Positions 25,759 to 38,700 of a DNA stretch of 64,000 nucleotides are shown here, in pieces. Every line of letters starts with the position of its first letter. Within the stretch, counting starts at the first letter, position 1. The translations under genes were made by a program, and so were the position numbers. This stretch comes from Dicaeum eximium (Eukaryota > Chordata > Aves > Passeriformes > Dicaeidae). The notes below the pieces were generated by a model. The model saw only the letters and a program-made list of their open reading frames with translations. It was not told the DNA's origin and did no database searches. The stretch covers positions 248,001 through 312,000 of the forward strand of contig VWZP01008261.1 of assembly GCA_013396995.1 (NCBI GenBank), written 5' to 3'.

Positions 25759-26271
25759 ATGTCTGCTTCACATAAGAGCCTCCCCCCACTGCTTACAAAC
25801 ATATTGATGCTGAAAAACATTTTCCTGCCTTTACAACAGCAGCCTTATTTGTACAAAAACAGGCCCATAAGTATGATTTCCTGTTCCAAGTTGGAGCTTT
25901 ATTTCAACTTGCTTTATTTCCATTCACAATACTATATTTTCCTACGTATTCAAAGTTGCTTGCTGCATTGTGAATTTCTTTTAAGTAAACTGAAAGGATG
26001 TGAAATTTGCTATGATGCCACTAGAGTATCATATATAGTGACACTTGCAGTGTTTGACTGTATTGCCCCTTTCAGCACAGAACCTAGCACAAAGTCTTAT
26101 TTCACCAGGTTTTGGATGCTATTACACTTTGAAAACACAAAAACCAATTGCCTGATGATTTGTTCAACTGAAAACACTCAAGAGAACTGCATTCAGAAAT
26201 ATAACATTATGTCAGTATTTTATAAAGTCATTGTAGCTCTGCAGAAGAAAAGAATTTACTTAGCTACTTGA
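25759..26271 (+). other. 170-codon ORF of doubtful coding value
   Basis: This is the longest ORF in the AT-rich part of the window, with an ATG at 25759 and a stop at the end. The translation is rich in L, I, S, C, Y and F, as expected from AT-rich non-coding DNA. It has no recognisable domain, no clear signal peptide followed by a plausible mature protein, and no repeat motif. I see no promoter, splice structure or poly(A) tract that would mark a retrocopy. An ORF this long is somewhat unlikely by chance in one place but not across six frames of 64 kb. Confidence 0.1.
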
Positions 26272-29200
26272 AATCAAGTTTCCTTTGCAGTACAGATGAA
26301 CACCAAATGTCTGGATATTAATCAAAACCTGAAAAATAGTTTCCTGACAGACTCACCACAGTCAGAATCTATGATTATTGGCAGGGAATCTAATGAAAAG
26401 AGAGAGGGGGACAGACAGGACTTGAAAAACATCTATTTGTATATCAAAATGCCCCATAAAAACAGAGCTCAGACTCATTTTTGGAGATAATGTTTTTATA
26501 GGATTTCAACACATGGATTTCTCTACTACTATACAGAGCATTCACCTTCTTTCTTATGGCAGAACTACTCTTGTATTCATGGGGACTATTTATTAAAGTA
26601 GCAAACAGAGGAAGGAAAATAAACAACCAACTCCAAATCTTGCTCACTATTGTCTAAATATATTTTTATGGTAATAATAACTACAGTGCAAAAAGCACAG
26701 TACCTTGTGACACTTCCTTTTTGGCTTCATTTTTAATAAAATGCAAGTATTTGTCTATGGAGTAATTTTATTAATAGTCTCTCTGGAAGCACATATGAAT
26801 TGTTAATACAACCTGGGCACACATTTTAAAACAGAAATAGCATCATGTTGCTCTCACCTACTGCTTTCAGGAAAACAATAATTAGAACTATGGGGAAATA
26901 AATTCCTTCTCACACCAATTTTAAACTTGACTCGGAGTTTCTGATTATCTGGTATTGACCTAAATTAACCTAAACAAAGAATGTAGTTGATCAAAATTTG
27001 TGGAGTCTTGCTTTTCGTAAATTCCCTGTAGTAACAAAATCTATAGATATTATTTTGTGTAACAGTGTGTATAACAATGTGTATTACAAAATCCACGACC
27101 TGCAATACACATAGATAAGACCTCAGATTTATGCACTTCCTTGGCTTTCACTTCTTCACCACACTGTTCATTTTTCTCTCCTAGCCTTAGACTTTTCCTT
27201 CCAAACCAGTGTGTAAGAAATCCATTATGTAGATGCAGTTATCTTAACTGATAGAAAAATTACTGAAGCATAAAGGTGGACCCTGCAGAGACTGCAGTGA
27301 TCTGGGACTCCTTCAGCCTTCTTGCAACTACACATGCACATTTCCTTGTCCCTGCTGTGACAAAGTCTGCTTCCCCATGGTAAAGTCAGGTTTCATGCTG
27401 TTAAGAGCAGTTAGGAAGACCAGCTACTGAAGCTGCTCCACAGGAGAACCAGCAAGGATATTTTCATAGAAGCCAGCCACTCTCAGAACTGCTAATTTCA
27501 TTTTGTACAAATTGACACTCTTCTGCCTGTTCAAATGGCCCAGAGCAAAACTAAAATAAATAAATAATGACATAGTAGAAATACTACCTTTTGTTCTGCA
27601 ACTTCGCCCTTCTTTGGCAGAGACAAAATTAGGCAGCACCACCATCCTCCAAGCTCTGTTCTTTATCCAGTACTACTGATGGTATTTATTCCATGGTAAA
27701 GACCACTTTTTGCCTTTAAGTTTTTCACATTGAAGATAAGACATATTACCCAAGTTGTCAAAAGAAAGCTGGAAGCTGTGGCAGCTGAGAAGGGGACAGC
27801 TGAGGCTTGGTGGCCCTAGAGGGGACACGGAAGCTGGCAGATATTTCTGCACCCAGGGGACAGTTACATCACTTGTCCTTGAAGAAGACACACATTTACA
27901 CTTAGGAACAGTAGAAATTTAGAGGACTAATTTGGGAAGACTGCATTTTTAAAGGAGCTAGCCAACGACCGCATCCCCAAACAAATCCTTCTCACATCAC
28001 CATCAGGGTGAAAACAATACTTAAAGGATTTGCAGAAGCCGTCAAAGTTTATCTCAATATCATGTTTCTTATTAGACTGAAACAAAGCTGCTCTTACCAG
28101 TATCAGAAAAATCATTTTATATTAATACACTGCTTCCATACTGCATCAAAATTTATTTTATTTTTCACACGAACTTTTCCTACCTAGAGAAAACCTTCAT
28201 ATCACTCAAAATTAGATAAATGGAAACAGTTGTCATGAGCACAGCACCAAACAATTCCTGAGTAAAATGGAACAGAGCAAGTGTCAGCACAACTGTGAAA
28301 TGAACTAGAGGTTTTCTTCCTAAGAAGAACATATGACACATTATTTGAAGAATTCCACAGAGAAGTAAGCAGGCCTTTGACCTCTCAGTTCTTAAAAAAA
28401 GGCTTCAGTTTAAAAAGGAGCTTTCTTATTCAGCAAACATATCTTGTAAAAAAAAAAAACTTTGCTTAGGAAGGACAAGGATAGAACCAAAAAGAAAAAA
28501 AAAATGTAGAAGAGAATAATTTTTTCTAGAACACATTGTCAATGCTTATTTTTCCACTTGTTTGCAGTGTACTCACAGATATTACTTTTGTGTTTGTGTT
28601 TGGAACAAGCACTATCCATGCAAAACACTCTGTTGTACGGATGCATTTTGTTATTAGCATTTGACCTACTCAGACATTTGAGGAGTAAAACATGAGTAAA
28701 TATCTTCAACCCATGTATTCAAAAGCACTAACACATAATAAATATTGCTTACAGTGAAGAATAGTAAACTTTGACTATCAGCTTGGTCTGTCCTACTTTG
28801 ATAAAAGTGATTGTTTTGTTAATGACAAAGGGTTACAGACACTTTAAATTCTTCACTGTAGGAATTAGGACTAAACAAGTCACCTAGATAGTTTATGTTA
28901 AAACAAGACCAGGTTCTTTTAAATAAAACCAACATCCATTAAATACTGTTTTATCTTTGCTTAGCAAACAGTTGATCTTTGGATTCAGATTAAGAGTCTT
29001 CTAAACATATGGTTTTATTCTCAGAGAGAAAAGAAGCACTCAGAAGCATTTTATCTGGCCCTCCACATCCAATTTTCTCTCATATTCCATAATGACATAT
29101 TACCACACATACATATTTAAAATACCTAATTTAAGAAAACCAGAGCCAGAGCCACTTAGACTATAATTATAATATTCTGCCTGAACATTTTCTAACAAAA

Positions 29201-31949
29201 CTTTTTAAAAAGCAATTATTGTGCATGGTGAATTTCAAATGTCAAAACATTATGAACAACTATCTTCCAACTGTCCATATCCTCTTCTTAACCACTGTCA
29301 ATGTTTATCATGTTCATTATAAAACCATCTTCAGAGTCACTGAAAAACCATGTAATAGCAAATACACCCTTAGTCAAAAAATAACTTCTGTAGGAAAACA
29401 GAAACTTTAAGTACTGACAAAGTTCTGATTACAAACTGTTAAGAGAAGCAAGAGGGGTTGCTGGGTTTTGGTAACTTTTTTGCAGAAAACTGTTTCCTAC
29501 AAATGTTTAATGTTAAATTTTTTGCCTGCTAGCCTGTTACCAATAACCAAAGATATCACTGATACTGGAAGTATATCAGAAGACAAAAAGAGTATGAAAA
29601 AGAATCTCTAAATAGCATTTAAGGATCAAATGGTTTTCTCCAATGTCCTATAGGAATGTATTCCTGTCAGCACAGGTACTTCTTTCCTTCCCTCCCCTTG
29701 TATCACTATGTTTCTGTGATTTTTAATTTAACCGTATGTTATGTTTTGTCAGTGGCATTAATAAATGTCACTCTAGTAAAACAAACTAAAAAGTCACACC
29801 ACGAAAACAGGCATCCCACATTCCTCTTTTACTAGAGACATTTTTTTAAAAAATCATTTTACTGTGTAATGATATCATTCATTAAAACTTAGTTTACAAA
29901 TGAAATTAGGTATCAGTCAAAAGTTACAAAATCCATCATGTATCTCTTAAAGACTATAAACTACTAAAAGATGCTTGAGAGTGAATGCCATATCCTAAAG
30001 GTTATTATTGGCCAGGAGAAGAGAAAGGCAGCTGTGTGTTTATGCCAGATTTGTGAATGATGGTGGCACAGATTATAAATATTAAACTCCCAACATGCAG
30101 CACTCAAAGCCATAGTCCCCAGCCACATCAAAACCAAGAACAGTTCACAAAGGGCTAAATTAACTGGGGCTGGAACCATTTATTTAATCTGCAGAGCATG
30201 TCTTCAGATAGAATGAAGATAAATCAGTAAAGAAAATAAGACATTTATAATACAATGTGAAAAATCTGAAAAAAATCACTAAAACAATAGCTTTTGGAAA
30301 ACTTGCATCTGCAGAAAGCCTTCTGGGCCTAAATCCAATACAAACCTGTCAGAAAATATTGATGAAAAATGTGCATTTACAATTGTAAATAAGACATGAA
30401 TATGGAACCTAATCCTAAACTCAATTATTCCAGAAGGGAAAGGTTTGGTCGGGTTTTTTTTTTTTTACTATGTTATTTAGTTAGTTGATTTAATTAGACA
30501 GTTGTTTTGGTAAACAAAATTACTTCAGAATGAAACTCCTCCAATAACCATTGACAAATCAAATGGACTTCAAAGACTGTCACTGTGCTTATCTGCTTCT
30601 ATTCATAATAGCTTACTGAAAATACCTGTGAGGGTCTAGCATTATAGAAACCACCTTCTCAGAAAAGAAATGTGATCAAAGGAGCTGTCAGATGGCATAA
30701 GGCCAGCCTTTCATATACTGCTCAAGGGATTCTTTCAACTTTGTCTTGAAATGCCCTCTGATGCTCCATTCCAGATCCTATTCCAACTCTGCAAGTGAAA
30801 GGTTAATGGAGTGCACTCTTAACACACAGGCACACCTTAACATAGACTAACAGAATAAAAGTACATTTTCATGAAGTGGGGGTGCTCTTTTTAACATGTC
30901 CAAGTAATAACAGCCCTTCTGCCATTCCCCAAATGCACTACAAGCAAGCAGCTGCTCAATGGATAAGCCTCAAGAAAAACATTCTTGATTAAACTCACTG
31001 CACCAAAAGCTCAGCTGACACAGGTTAGCAAACAAGTTCACTTGATATTTTGGTGCTAGAATGAAAGGTCAAAAAAACCCCCAAACCCTGAAACAACCCA
31101 ACACAGAAAATAAAATGCCAGAATTGCATAAGCAGGGAGAAAACACTGTAAAAAGGTTGCCACAGTGCTCAAGCAGCTGCAAGTCAGCTCAGTCTCCTTG
31201 ACGTCTGCTGCTTGACAGCAACTCAGAAGCTGGGCAGTTTTCAGCACAAAAATAAAATTAAAACAGGAAGAGAAATTAAGTTCCAGTGCAAAACAGTTCA
31301 GAAATATGGTCTGTGAACTTCATGTAGCTGAATCAATAGGAAATAATGTTTATCCCAGTCAGCACAAGCCACTGGAATGGGTAACTCTACAAGTAAGGCT
31401 ACACACAATTTTAAAATGAGAAAACTCTACACTGTCTAGCTAGTGTATTTCCCAGTATTTAAACACTTCAGGTAGATATGAAGAAAGAGACCAGCAAAAT
31501 GCAGAAATAGAACACATTCAATTGAACTTTAGATTACAGTAACCAACATTTAAGCTACCCAAAGGCTGTTCTACTGCACTTCTTAGAGGGCTACTCAGGT
31601 TTGTACTAAAAAATAAGCTGTAGTAATAAGGAAAAAAAAACCCAATTCTTTTAACTCCACTTACACTATCAGGAAAAAGATTATAAACATTTCTTCATGT
31701 AAACCTGGAGAATTGAAATGCAAGAAGCCTCTAGCTTCTGCCTCAATATCTAACTCCCCATTATCACATACAAACAACTGTGAGCCTCTGCAGCTTGAGC
31801 TGAGACTCCAGGCTGACCCTTCAGAATCAGAACATCAAACTAAATGTGCCAAGGGCTCATCTTAAGTCTAAAACCAACAGGAGCTAAATTTATGCATCCA
31901 CCAGGACATGTAAAGATAACTTTCTGAGTTGTAAACAAATCTCTCAGAA
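26272..31949. other. Long non-coding stretch, no gene seen
   Basis: No exon or RNA gene recognised. Short A runs (for example 28449-28460), a T run near 30455-30468 and an A/C tract at about 31069-31087 are the only low-complexity features. The GC-richer interval at about 27750-27870 could be an old repeat fragment, but I cannot name it. Confidence 0.5.
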
Positions 31950-32270
31950 AACATATGCTTTTTAGGATTACAGGACAGGAAAGGCCCACCAAGTTCCCGG
32001 CCATGACAAGTCCATAATTTACATTTTTATTTTTAAAGCACTTAAACTCTTTCCTAAAAGTTCTTATGGTTTTGCTTTGATTGAAAAACCATTGCAGAAC
32101 CTCACTGCTCTAACAATTAGGAAACTTCTTTTTATTCCCAGCCTGAATTTATTCATAGCCAGCTTACACCCATTAGTTCTTGTGCCAATATTGTCCTTTA
32201 GCTTAAATAGCTCTTCTCCTTCCCTGGTGTTTACCTCCCTCAAGAATTTAATTTCATTCAATTACATTTC
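31950..32270 (+). mobile_element. CR1/L3-type LINE 3'-end remnant, plus strand
   Basis: The segment reads like the 3' part of an old CR1-group non-LTR retrotransposon. It shows ACAGGACAGGAAAGGCCCA, then AAAACCATTGCAGAACCTCA, ACAATTAGGAAACTTCTTTT, CACCCATTAGTTCTTGTGCC, ATTGTCCTTTAGCTTAAATA and CTTCCCTGGTGTTTACCTCC in the order I remember. It ends before the distal 3' tail, so it is truncated at both ends. The short ORFs at 32064-32274 on both strands lie inside it and are not genes; no reverse transcriptase sequence remains. Confidence 0.75.
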
Positions 32271-35200
32271 TTAGGACTAATTGTTTTAAAATGAGAGGAC
32301 ACACTCTACAAAACTATCAATGGCACATTCCATAAGGAGAAAAATTAACTTCTCTAGCAATTAAATAACCACAGAATTTGAAAAGTGCACAGTAAGGCAG
32401 TTACAAGCCCATGGAAAACTTGTATTATTCTAGGATGCAAGGGAGAAATTATGACTGCAAATGAAGATATTACAAGCTGTAGGATGAGAAACTTTATAAG
32501 CATACTGGAATGAAAAAGAATTCTTATGAAAAAATAAATTCATTCTTCAGCACTCTTGCATCAAGACTAAGTTTAAAAATCCTTTTAATGCTCATTTCAC
32601 TTGCCACTCTTCAAAATTAGAAAAAAAACCCTAAACACAGGCAAAACTCACAAAGAAGAAAATAAAATACTCAGGAGCCATAGAAAAAAGTTGCAGTATT
32701 TTGCATGCTTTTTAAAGGTTAAGGATAATTTTCATTTCACTGGGTCAGCTTCTAGTGTCACTTTTGTTCCTCTTGATAGTTCCTAAAAAGGTCAAGACAA
32801 AGTGCTTCTTGATCAACCCATGATCATGGAAATCCACATCATCTTTTTAGAAAAGTATGTATTTTACAGAGCACTTAGACTGTGTTTAGTGATTCCTAGG
32901 CTGTGACACATTGAATGAAACAGCATTTATGTCCATATTTCAGGACTCCACACCTTTTAACTTCAGGAAATTTTATGTTAGCAAATAGTTTGGCATACAT
33001 TGTAGCTTAATTGAACTAAAAATAAAAGGCTTTTATTTTGTATTAATTTCCACTCTGTGCCTACAATATGCAGCGAGATAAGAGGAGTGATATAAATTCA
33101 AATTTAATTTTCATACTAATATGATGAAATAAAACACCTAATATGAGTTTGAACTCATTAATTTATACTTGTAAGAGGCATATTACTAACATATTACCAA
33201 CTCAAGATATTAGGCAGATGAATTACAGAGAAAAGCCAGAGCTCCACTTCACTCTACTAATCAAGAGTTATCTATTTCCTCAAGATAGAGGAGTAAACAG
33301 GCCAATGGATTAAAAGGAAGCTTCCCTACCTCTTTTTGTGAAATGAAAATTAGCCTTCTTCTACGCTTTCTCCCCACTTAATGAAGCTAACCAACATCCC
33401 CTCTCTTGCATCTGATGTGTGGCTCCCTTCAGTAACTTCAAGATTGTGCATCAAAGAATTCCAGGCCACCTCACTAACTCACTGAAATCTTCACAGAAAT
33501 TTGGTGTTTTCATATTTCTCAAGCTCCAGTTCTTCAAGAGCTATTCAGACTATACTGACATTATACAAAAAAAATCAAGCAATGTCAATCTAAAGGTCTG
33601 AAGGAAAAAAGTAATCAAAACGTGGATTGCTTTTTGATTTTCGTATCTCAAAAAAAACCAGCATGTACCAGGAAATGTTCCACATAACACTAAAAACCCA
33701 AACCCAAATGAACCCAAATCACAGGCATCACTGATGCTGATAAGTATAACTAATAAAAAATGTGATGATATCACCTCCAGAAGATCACTGAAACAGCCCA
33801 AATATTTTAATATTTCACTATGATAAAGGATTTCTTCACTCAAACCAGAACCATACAGTGCAGTATCAACTCATTTCTAAAGACTGGAGGTAGAAACTCC
33901 TCCACTCATTGCATGATGAAGAGCTGGTTGCTGATTCCTATTTTGTGAATTTCCCAGTACAATTTCAATAATTACTGCAAGGGGAAATAAAAAAAAAATT
34001 ATTTCTTCTGTTGGGATGTGAACCTTTATTGGCTCACAGTTCCCAGTGAATATTCTGAACAATTCTCAGTTCTACAGCATACAGGAAAACCATGATGATT
34101 TTGCAAAGGAAGAATGTAATGATCAATTATTCCCTATAGACAGTGTATAAGCATTCAAATACATAAAAAAAGAATCTTTCAAGTTAGTTAAAAGTCACTA
34201 CTACTTTGTAAAGACTACAAGACCTGAATTATTCAACTTTTTCTTCTGAAGAAAGGATTATGCAAATGTGGAAAAGAACACCTAGACTTATGCCCACATT
34301 ACTGCAGAAATCCAATTCATGAAGATCAGATCCATATGGGATCCAGGTTCAAATCCATTCAACTGAACTTTATGAGTATGAAGACTTGATTTTGCCCATA
34401 TCTTAACTTACTTTCACATCAAAAGAAAACCTCTATTATTAATATTCTTCTTAGCAGAAGCCATGGCTCATAATAAAACAACTGCCCCATCTTGATTTTG
34501 GTATTAATGATTCCTTTTAGGCACTTAGTGATACTTGTTTTTGAATCAAGCAAGTAAAACTCTGCTGCTTTACATTCTATTTTAACACATCATCGTAAAG
34601 ACACTGCCAACCATTTTAATTTTAGTAGCTATCAACACTGATTTCACATATCTCTTTAATCCTTCCAAAATTACACATTATATAACACAAAGCAGCTGCA
34701 CCCATTCAGTCCATGTACCAGGAGACCAGCATTCAACACCAAAAAACTTGGAAATAAACAAAAAAGCAACCACCCTCTAATTTCTTTTGCTATTAATAAA
34801 AAAAGGTGTTTACCTCCCCTGAAAGAAAAGCCATTTCTTGTTACTGAAAAAAAAAACCAATTTCTGCTGCAATACTATGTTCTAAAACACTGCACACATT
34901 TTTTTCCCTTTCCCTGGTAGTTAGGGGGGAAGGGGTGGGAGGAAAGAAAAAGGAAAGAAAAGTGAGTGAAACATTGGTAATTTGTTTAGCTAGTGATGCA
35001 GGCTGTTCTCCAATCAAATTTTGTTTCCCCAAGGAAGATGTCAGTTTTAAATTACACAGCAAGAACGCAAAAGAAAGGAAGCAAACAATCAAAACCTTCC
35101 CAGGAGGGGCAAGAATAAGGCAAGAACTCCAGAGATTCTATTTAATAAATAAACACCTTCATTTTTGTAAGTTAATTTCACCACAGGAAATAAGTTTAGT

Positions 35201-35353
35201 TTTAATTATATTGCCTTGTGTCATGTTTTATAAAAGGTACATGAGGCTCATTGACTTTCTCTTATTATTAAAGCCTTTTTTATGCTAGAGAGATGTTGCA
35301 TGTAGAATAAGTCTCAGTAGAGCCCTAGCTCAGTGCAAAGTGATGTAGAGTGC
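32271..35353. other. Non-coding stretch, no gene seen
   Basis: AT-rich. The ORF at 34935-35288 (117 codons, K-rich start from a GGAAAGAAAAAGGAAAG purine run) has no recognisable domain and is judged a chance ORF. Confidence 0.55.
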
Positions 35354-35368
35354 AACAATTTTATTGTT
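35354..35368. promoter_or_regulatory. Inverted pair of SOX-type motifs
   Basis: AACAAT at 35354-35359 and ATTGTT at 35363-35368 are perfect reverse complements with a 3-bp spacer. Head-to-head ACAAT pairs at short spacing are the kind of site bound by SoxE dimers such as SOX9. This is motif reading only; such motifs also arise often by chance in AT-rich DNA. Confidence 0.3.
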
Positions 35369-35741
35369 ATCCCACACCTGTGACAACTACTGAGAATAAA
35401 AACAAAATGCAGATGACTTTTTTCTAAAAAACCCAACTAGACATAACAAAATGTTAAAAATACAGCTGTGTGCAAAAAAGACAAAATGTCATCCAGTCAA
35501 AGCCTTTGCTTACACAGACACAGGAGACACACAGGATTTCAAAATCCAGAAGCTAAAAGGATAATAAAGGAATAAATAAAGTTTTAAAAACTAATTTCCA
35601 AAAAGGGAAATTGCAGACGAAAACAATACCCTATGGCATCCAGTCAGTGTATGCAGCAAACTATGGGAACCTGCGAGTTCTATTTTGAATGTTTCACAAG
35701 GCAAAAAACTAGATTTCATATCACTGCCTTTTTTTTTTTTT

Positions 35742-35742
35742 N
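35742..35742. other. Assembly gap (single N) in a poly-T run
   Basis: One N follows 13 T residues (35729-35741). The likely cause is an unresolved homopolymer at a contig join. Unlike the N at 324, no duplicated flanks are evident. ORFs spanning it (35633-35903) contain an undefined residue and are unreliable. Confidence 0.95.
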
Positions 35743-38700
35743 TATCACCAAGACTTTTTTCCCTCCCCAGTCTCAGAAATTTTCACTTAAGACAGCATTT
35801 CCCATCCTGCTACTTCTGGTTGAGTACCAAATGTTTGAAACACTGCCAGATATTTCTAGATGGCTGCTGTGACCAACAGGTAGCTTGTTCTGTGGCCTGC
35901 TGAGGAAAAATTATATATATTAATGCTAAATTTAAGATGATTTTTCTAGTTTTCTGCTAATTTGCTATGACTAGTCAATAGCTGGTGCCACATAACCATG
36001 CAGCAATTTCTTTGGCTTCCACAAGAATGAGAAGATAACACATCCCTGTTAAGATGTGTTAAGACCACAGAGCACATGAGAAGTCTATTTATATTCCAGT
36101 CTGCTTTCTTTCTTAGGCAAAGAGGGCATGAACTTCTTCTGCTATCAGCCTAACACCTTTCAGGAAGAAACTATTTTTGGATGGGGTAAAGCTGTTACAC
36201 AGCCCCAACAATCTTAAATGAGATGTAAACTCCTGAAAAACTCTTCTCATCTGCTGCTTTTTACATTGCTGCATATGATTTTTCACCTCAGTTCCCATTA
36301 TCAACATTCACACTATCTATGGAACAGGTTAGAAAGTTTTAAAAAAAGGTTTGCTGGAATCTCTTGTGATCATTACCTAACACATCTTCTCCCAGTGGCT
36401 CATCCATCTCTAATTCCTATGCGCAAAGTTTGCAACTGAAAATTAAATACATACAGTATTTCCTTGCCAAGCTGCCTGACACTTATTTCTCAAGCTGTTT
36501 GCCCTCCATACAATTCAGAGAATTAAGGCTTTGATTCAGTTCTTAATAGAAAACCATGAAAAATTCCCTTTAAATTCTCTTTGTCATACTCATTAATAAT
36601 CAGCGAGTAATTCTGGTGTCTGAATGACAAGAAGCCGGGCAATATTTTAAGAGAGTTTGGCATCCTCATAAGATTAGGATGGGCTAATATGTAATTAACA
36701 ATAATATAATAATTTTATAATTTCAAAGGAAGTCTTCTCTTATTACTGGCAGATGGGAGAAATAAAGGGACACAGACTTTTACTAGAACCATGCTCACTC
36801 TGATGTCAAGGAGGAAACTCCAAGATGCATTTTGGAATTTTGAACACTGCACTGTTGACACACCTTTGAAATTTTAAAATCCCTATGCTCTTTAGAGTAA
36901 ACCAGTTATCTTTTATGATCCATGGTGGTGCTCTTGAGAAATGGAGTCAACTTTTTCAAAGAATAGGAATTTAGCTAGAGCTGTCAGAACACAGTGAATT
37001 TTGAATTCAGAATTGACAACTTTAAGCATTCAAGCATATTGTCTGTACTGCAACATCAGCTCCAGTGAGTTAAAGAATTCAGAGGTTTTCAAGGAGTTCA
37101 GAGAACAAGCCAGCTGAAGGTTGTACAGGTGGCCTTACCCAAGTTGCATCAAACAACAGAGTTCCTTTTTCAAAACCTTTTCAGTCATTATTCCATTGCT
37201 GTATTCCTCTTATTTCAGTTATCACTAGTCAATGGCTCTTTTCAATCCTATCATAAACACGTCTTCACTGAATTACAAGGCCTCAAAAACAACAAGAACA
37301 AAAAGCTAAACAAACAAAAAAACCCCACACACTAAACCAAAAAAAAAAAACCCACAAAACTCATGCAGGTCTCCAGGAGTATATTTAGTATAAAGTAGTT
37401 AGACAGTGCTGTGAGGGATTTATTATTTTACCATAACAGAGTAGTGAGAGAGAAAAAAATATTGTTACTAAGGAACTGCGTATTAACTAGTAGCTATTCA
37501 CCATCTGTACTTGTCTTGAGAGCTAGTTTTCAGTTTGAAAAATTCTGAGGACTTCTTTCTTTACACACTTTACAACATCTGCCCAAAAATTATTAAGTAT
37601 GCTTTTTTCTCCTATATTTTAAAACTTTATTTCTAAAGATTATACGAATAAACCCAGATAAATACGTACATGGAAATTCTGCATTGCTGGAGGCAGGAGA
37701 CTGCATATAAATAACTGCAAAACACTCTTTTGCATTCAAAGAATAAGTTGTAAGGGAAGGTTTGCAAGGAGCAATGTTTTATTTTACCAGTGCAAGATCA
37801 CCAGGTATGAAGAAATATGGATGAGGTCTAAAGCTGAAGCTGCTTATTACTGTGGAGGCAGGTAAATAATAATATAATTGAGATTCAAGTTTTATATATC
37901 TGTGCATCCAGACAAACAAGTCTGTCCAATCTTATTACACTTCATTAACCTTCACAGTAAATATGAGGGAGAGAGAGATAGAAATCAGGAGGAGGAGGGG
38001 AACAGAGTGAGAAAGTTCCCAAAACTCAGCTGCTGATCCAATAGCACAAGATCATCAGCTGGTATTAGACTAATGTCTCTGCAATTCTCAATTAAGCCAT
38101 TCAACAGGAGCTAAGAAGGGTTTAAGAGATGAGCTCAACCCTTTGGTCTCCTTCCCTGACTAAACAAAGGTATCACTTCAGGAATAGCTCTTCACTCAAT
38201 TATATGCCAGCATACACTGGCAGAATCTCTTCCAATGTGAAGAACCTGGTCAGTAATCAGACTTGCTTTATAAGCATTGAAGATTCTCACAATGGCTGGA
38301 GCAGAAAATTCCAATTTACACAGAAATTTCCAGGGGAAACTTTTGAATGAGGCTGCATTTTGAAAACCATGCATTTCTGTGGCTGTTCTGACTGAACATG
38401 TTATATATTTTTATATGATATATGAATATATCACATATATTTTTAACAAGTGTCAGGGAAACTTGTTTCTAAAAGAAATTAAGTAATTTTAACTCCCCCC
38501 AAATATGTTAATATTTAAAAAATAAACATGTAATTACTGTGGAAAAGTAGCATTCCAATCTTCCTTTACTTCTTTAGAGAAAACAGGTTTTATGAAGGAT
38601 TATATCTTGAGGGAAAAACCCTAAAAGACTGGCCTAAAACAGACTAAGGCAATTGGAGGCTTTCTAGAGACAGTTACAGTTAATAAGTTAAATGCAAGTA

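Noticed and set aside
34935..35288. 117-codon ORF starting MGGKKKERK
   Set aside because: The basic start is a purine run (GGAAAGAAAAAGGAAAG), and the rest is random-looking with no domain.
38400..38444. AT-rich tract resembling a large palindrome
   Set aside because: Written against its reverse complement the arms do not align without several gaps. It is low-complexity TA-rich sequence, not a clean inverted repeat.
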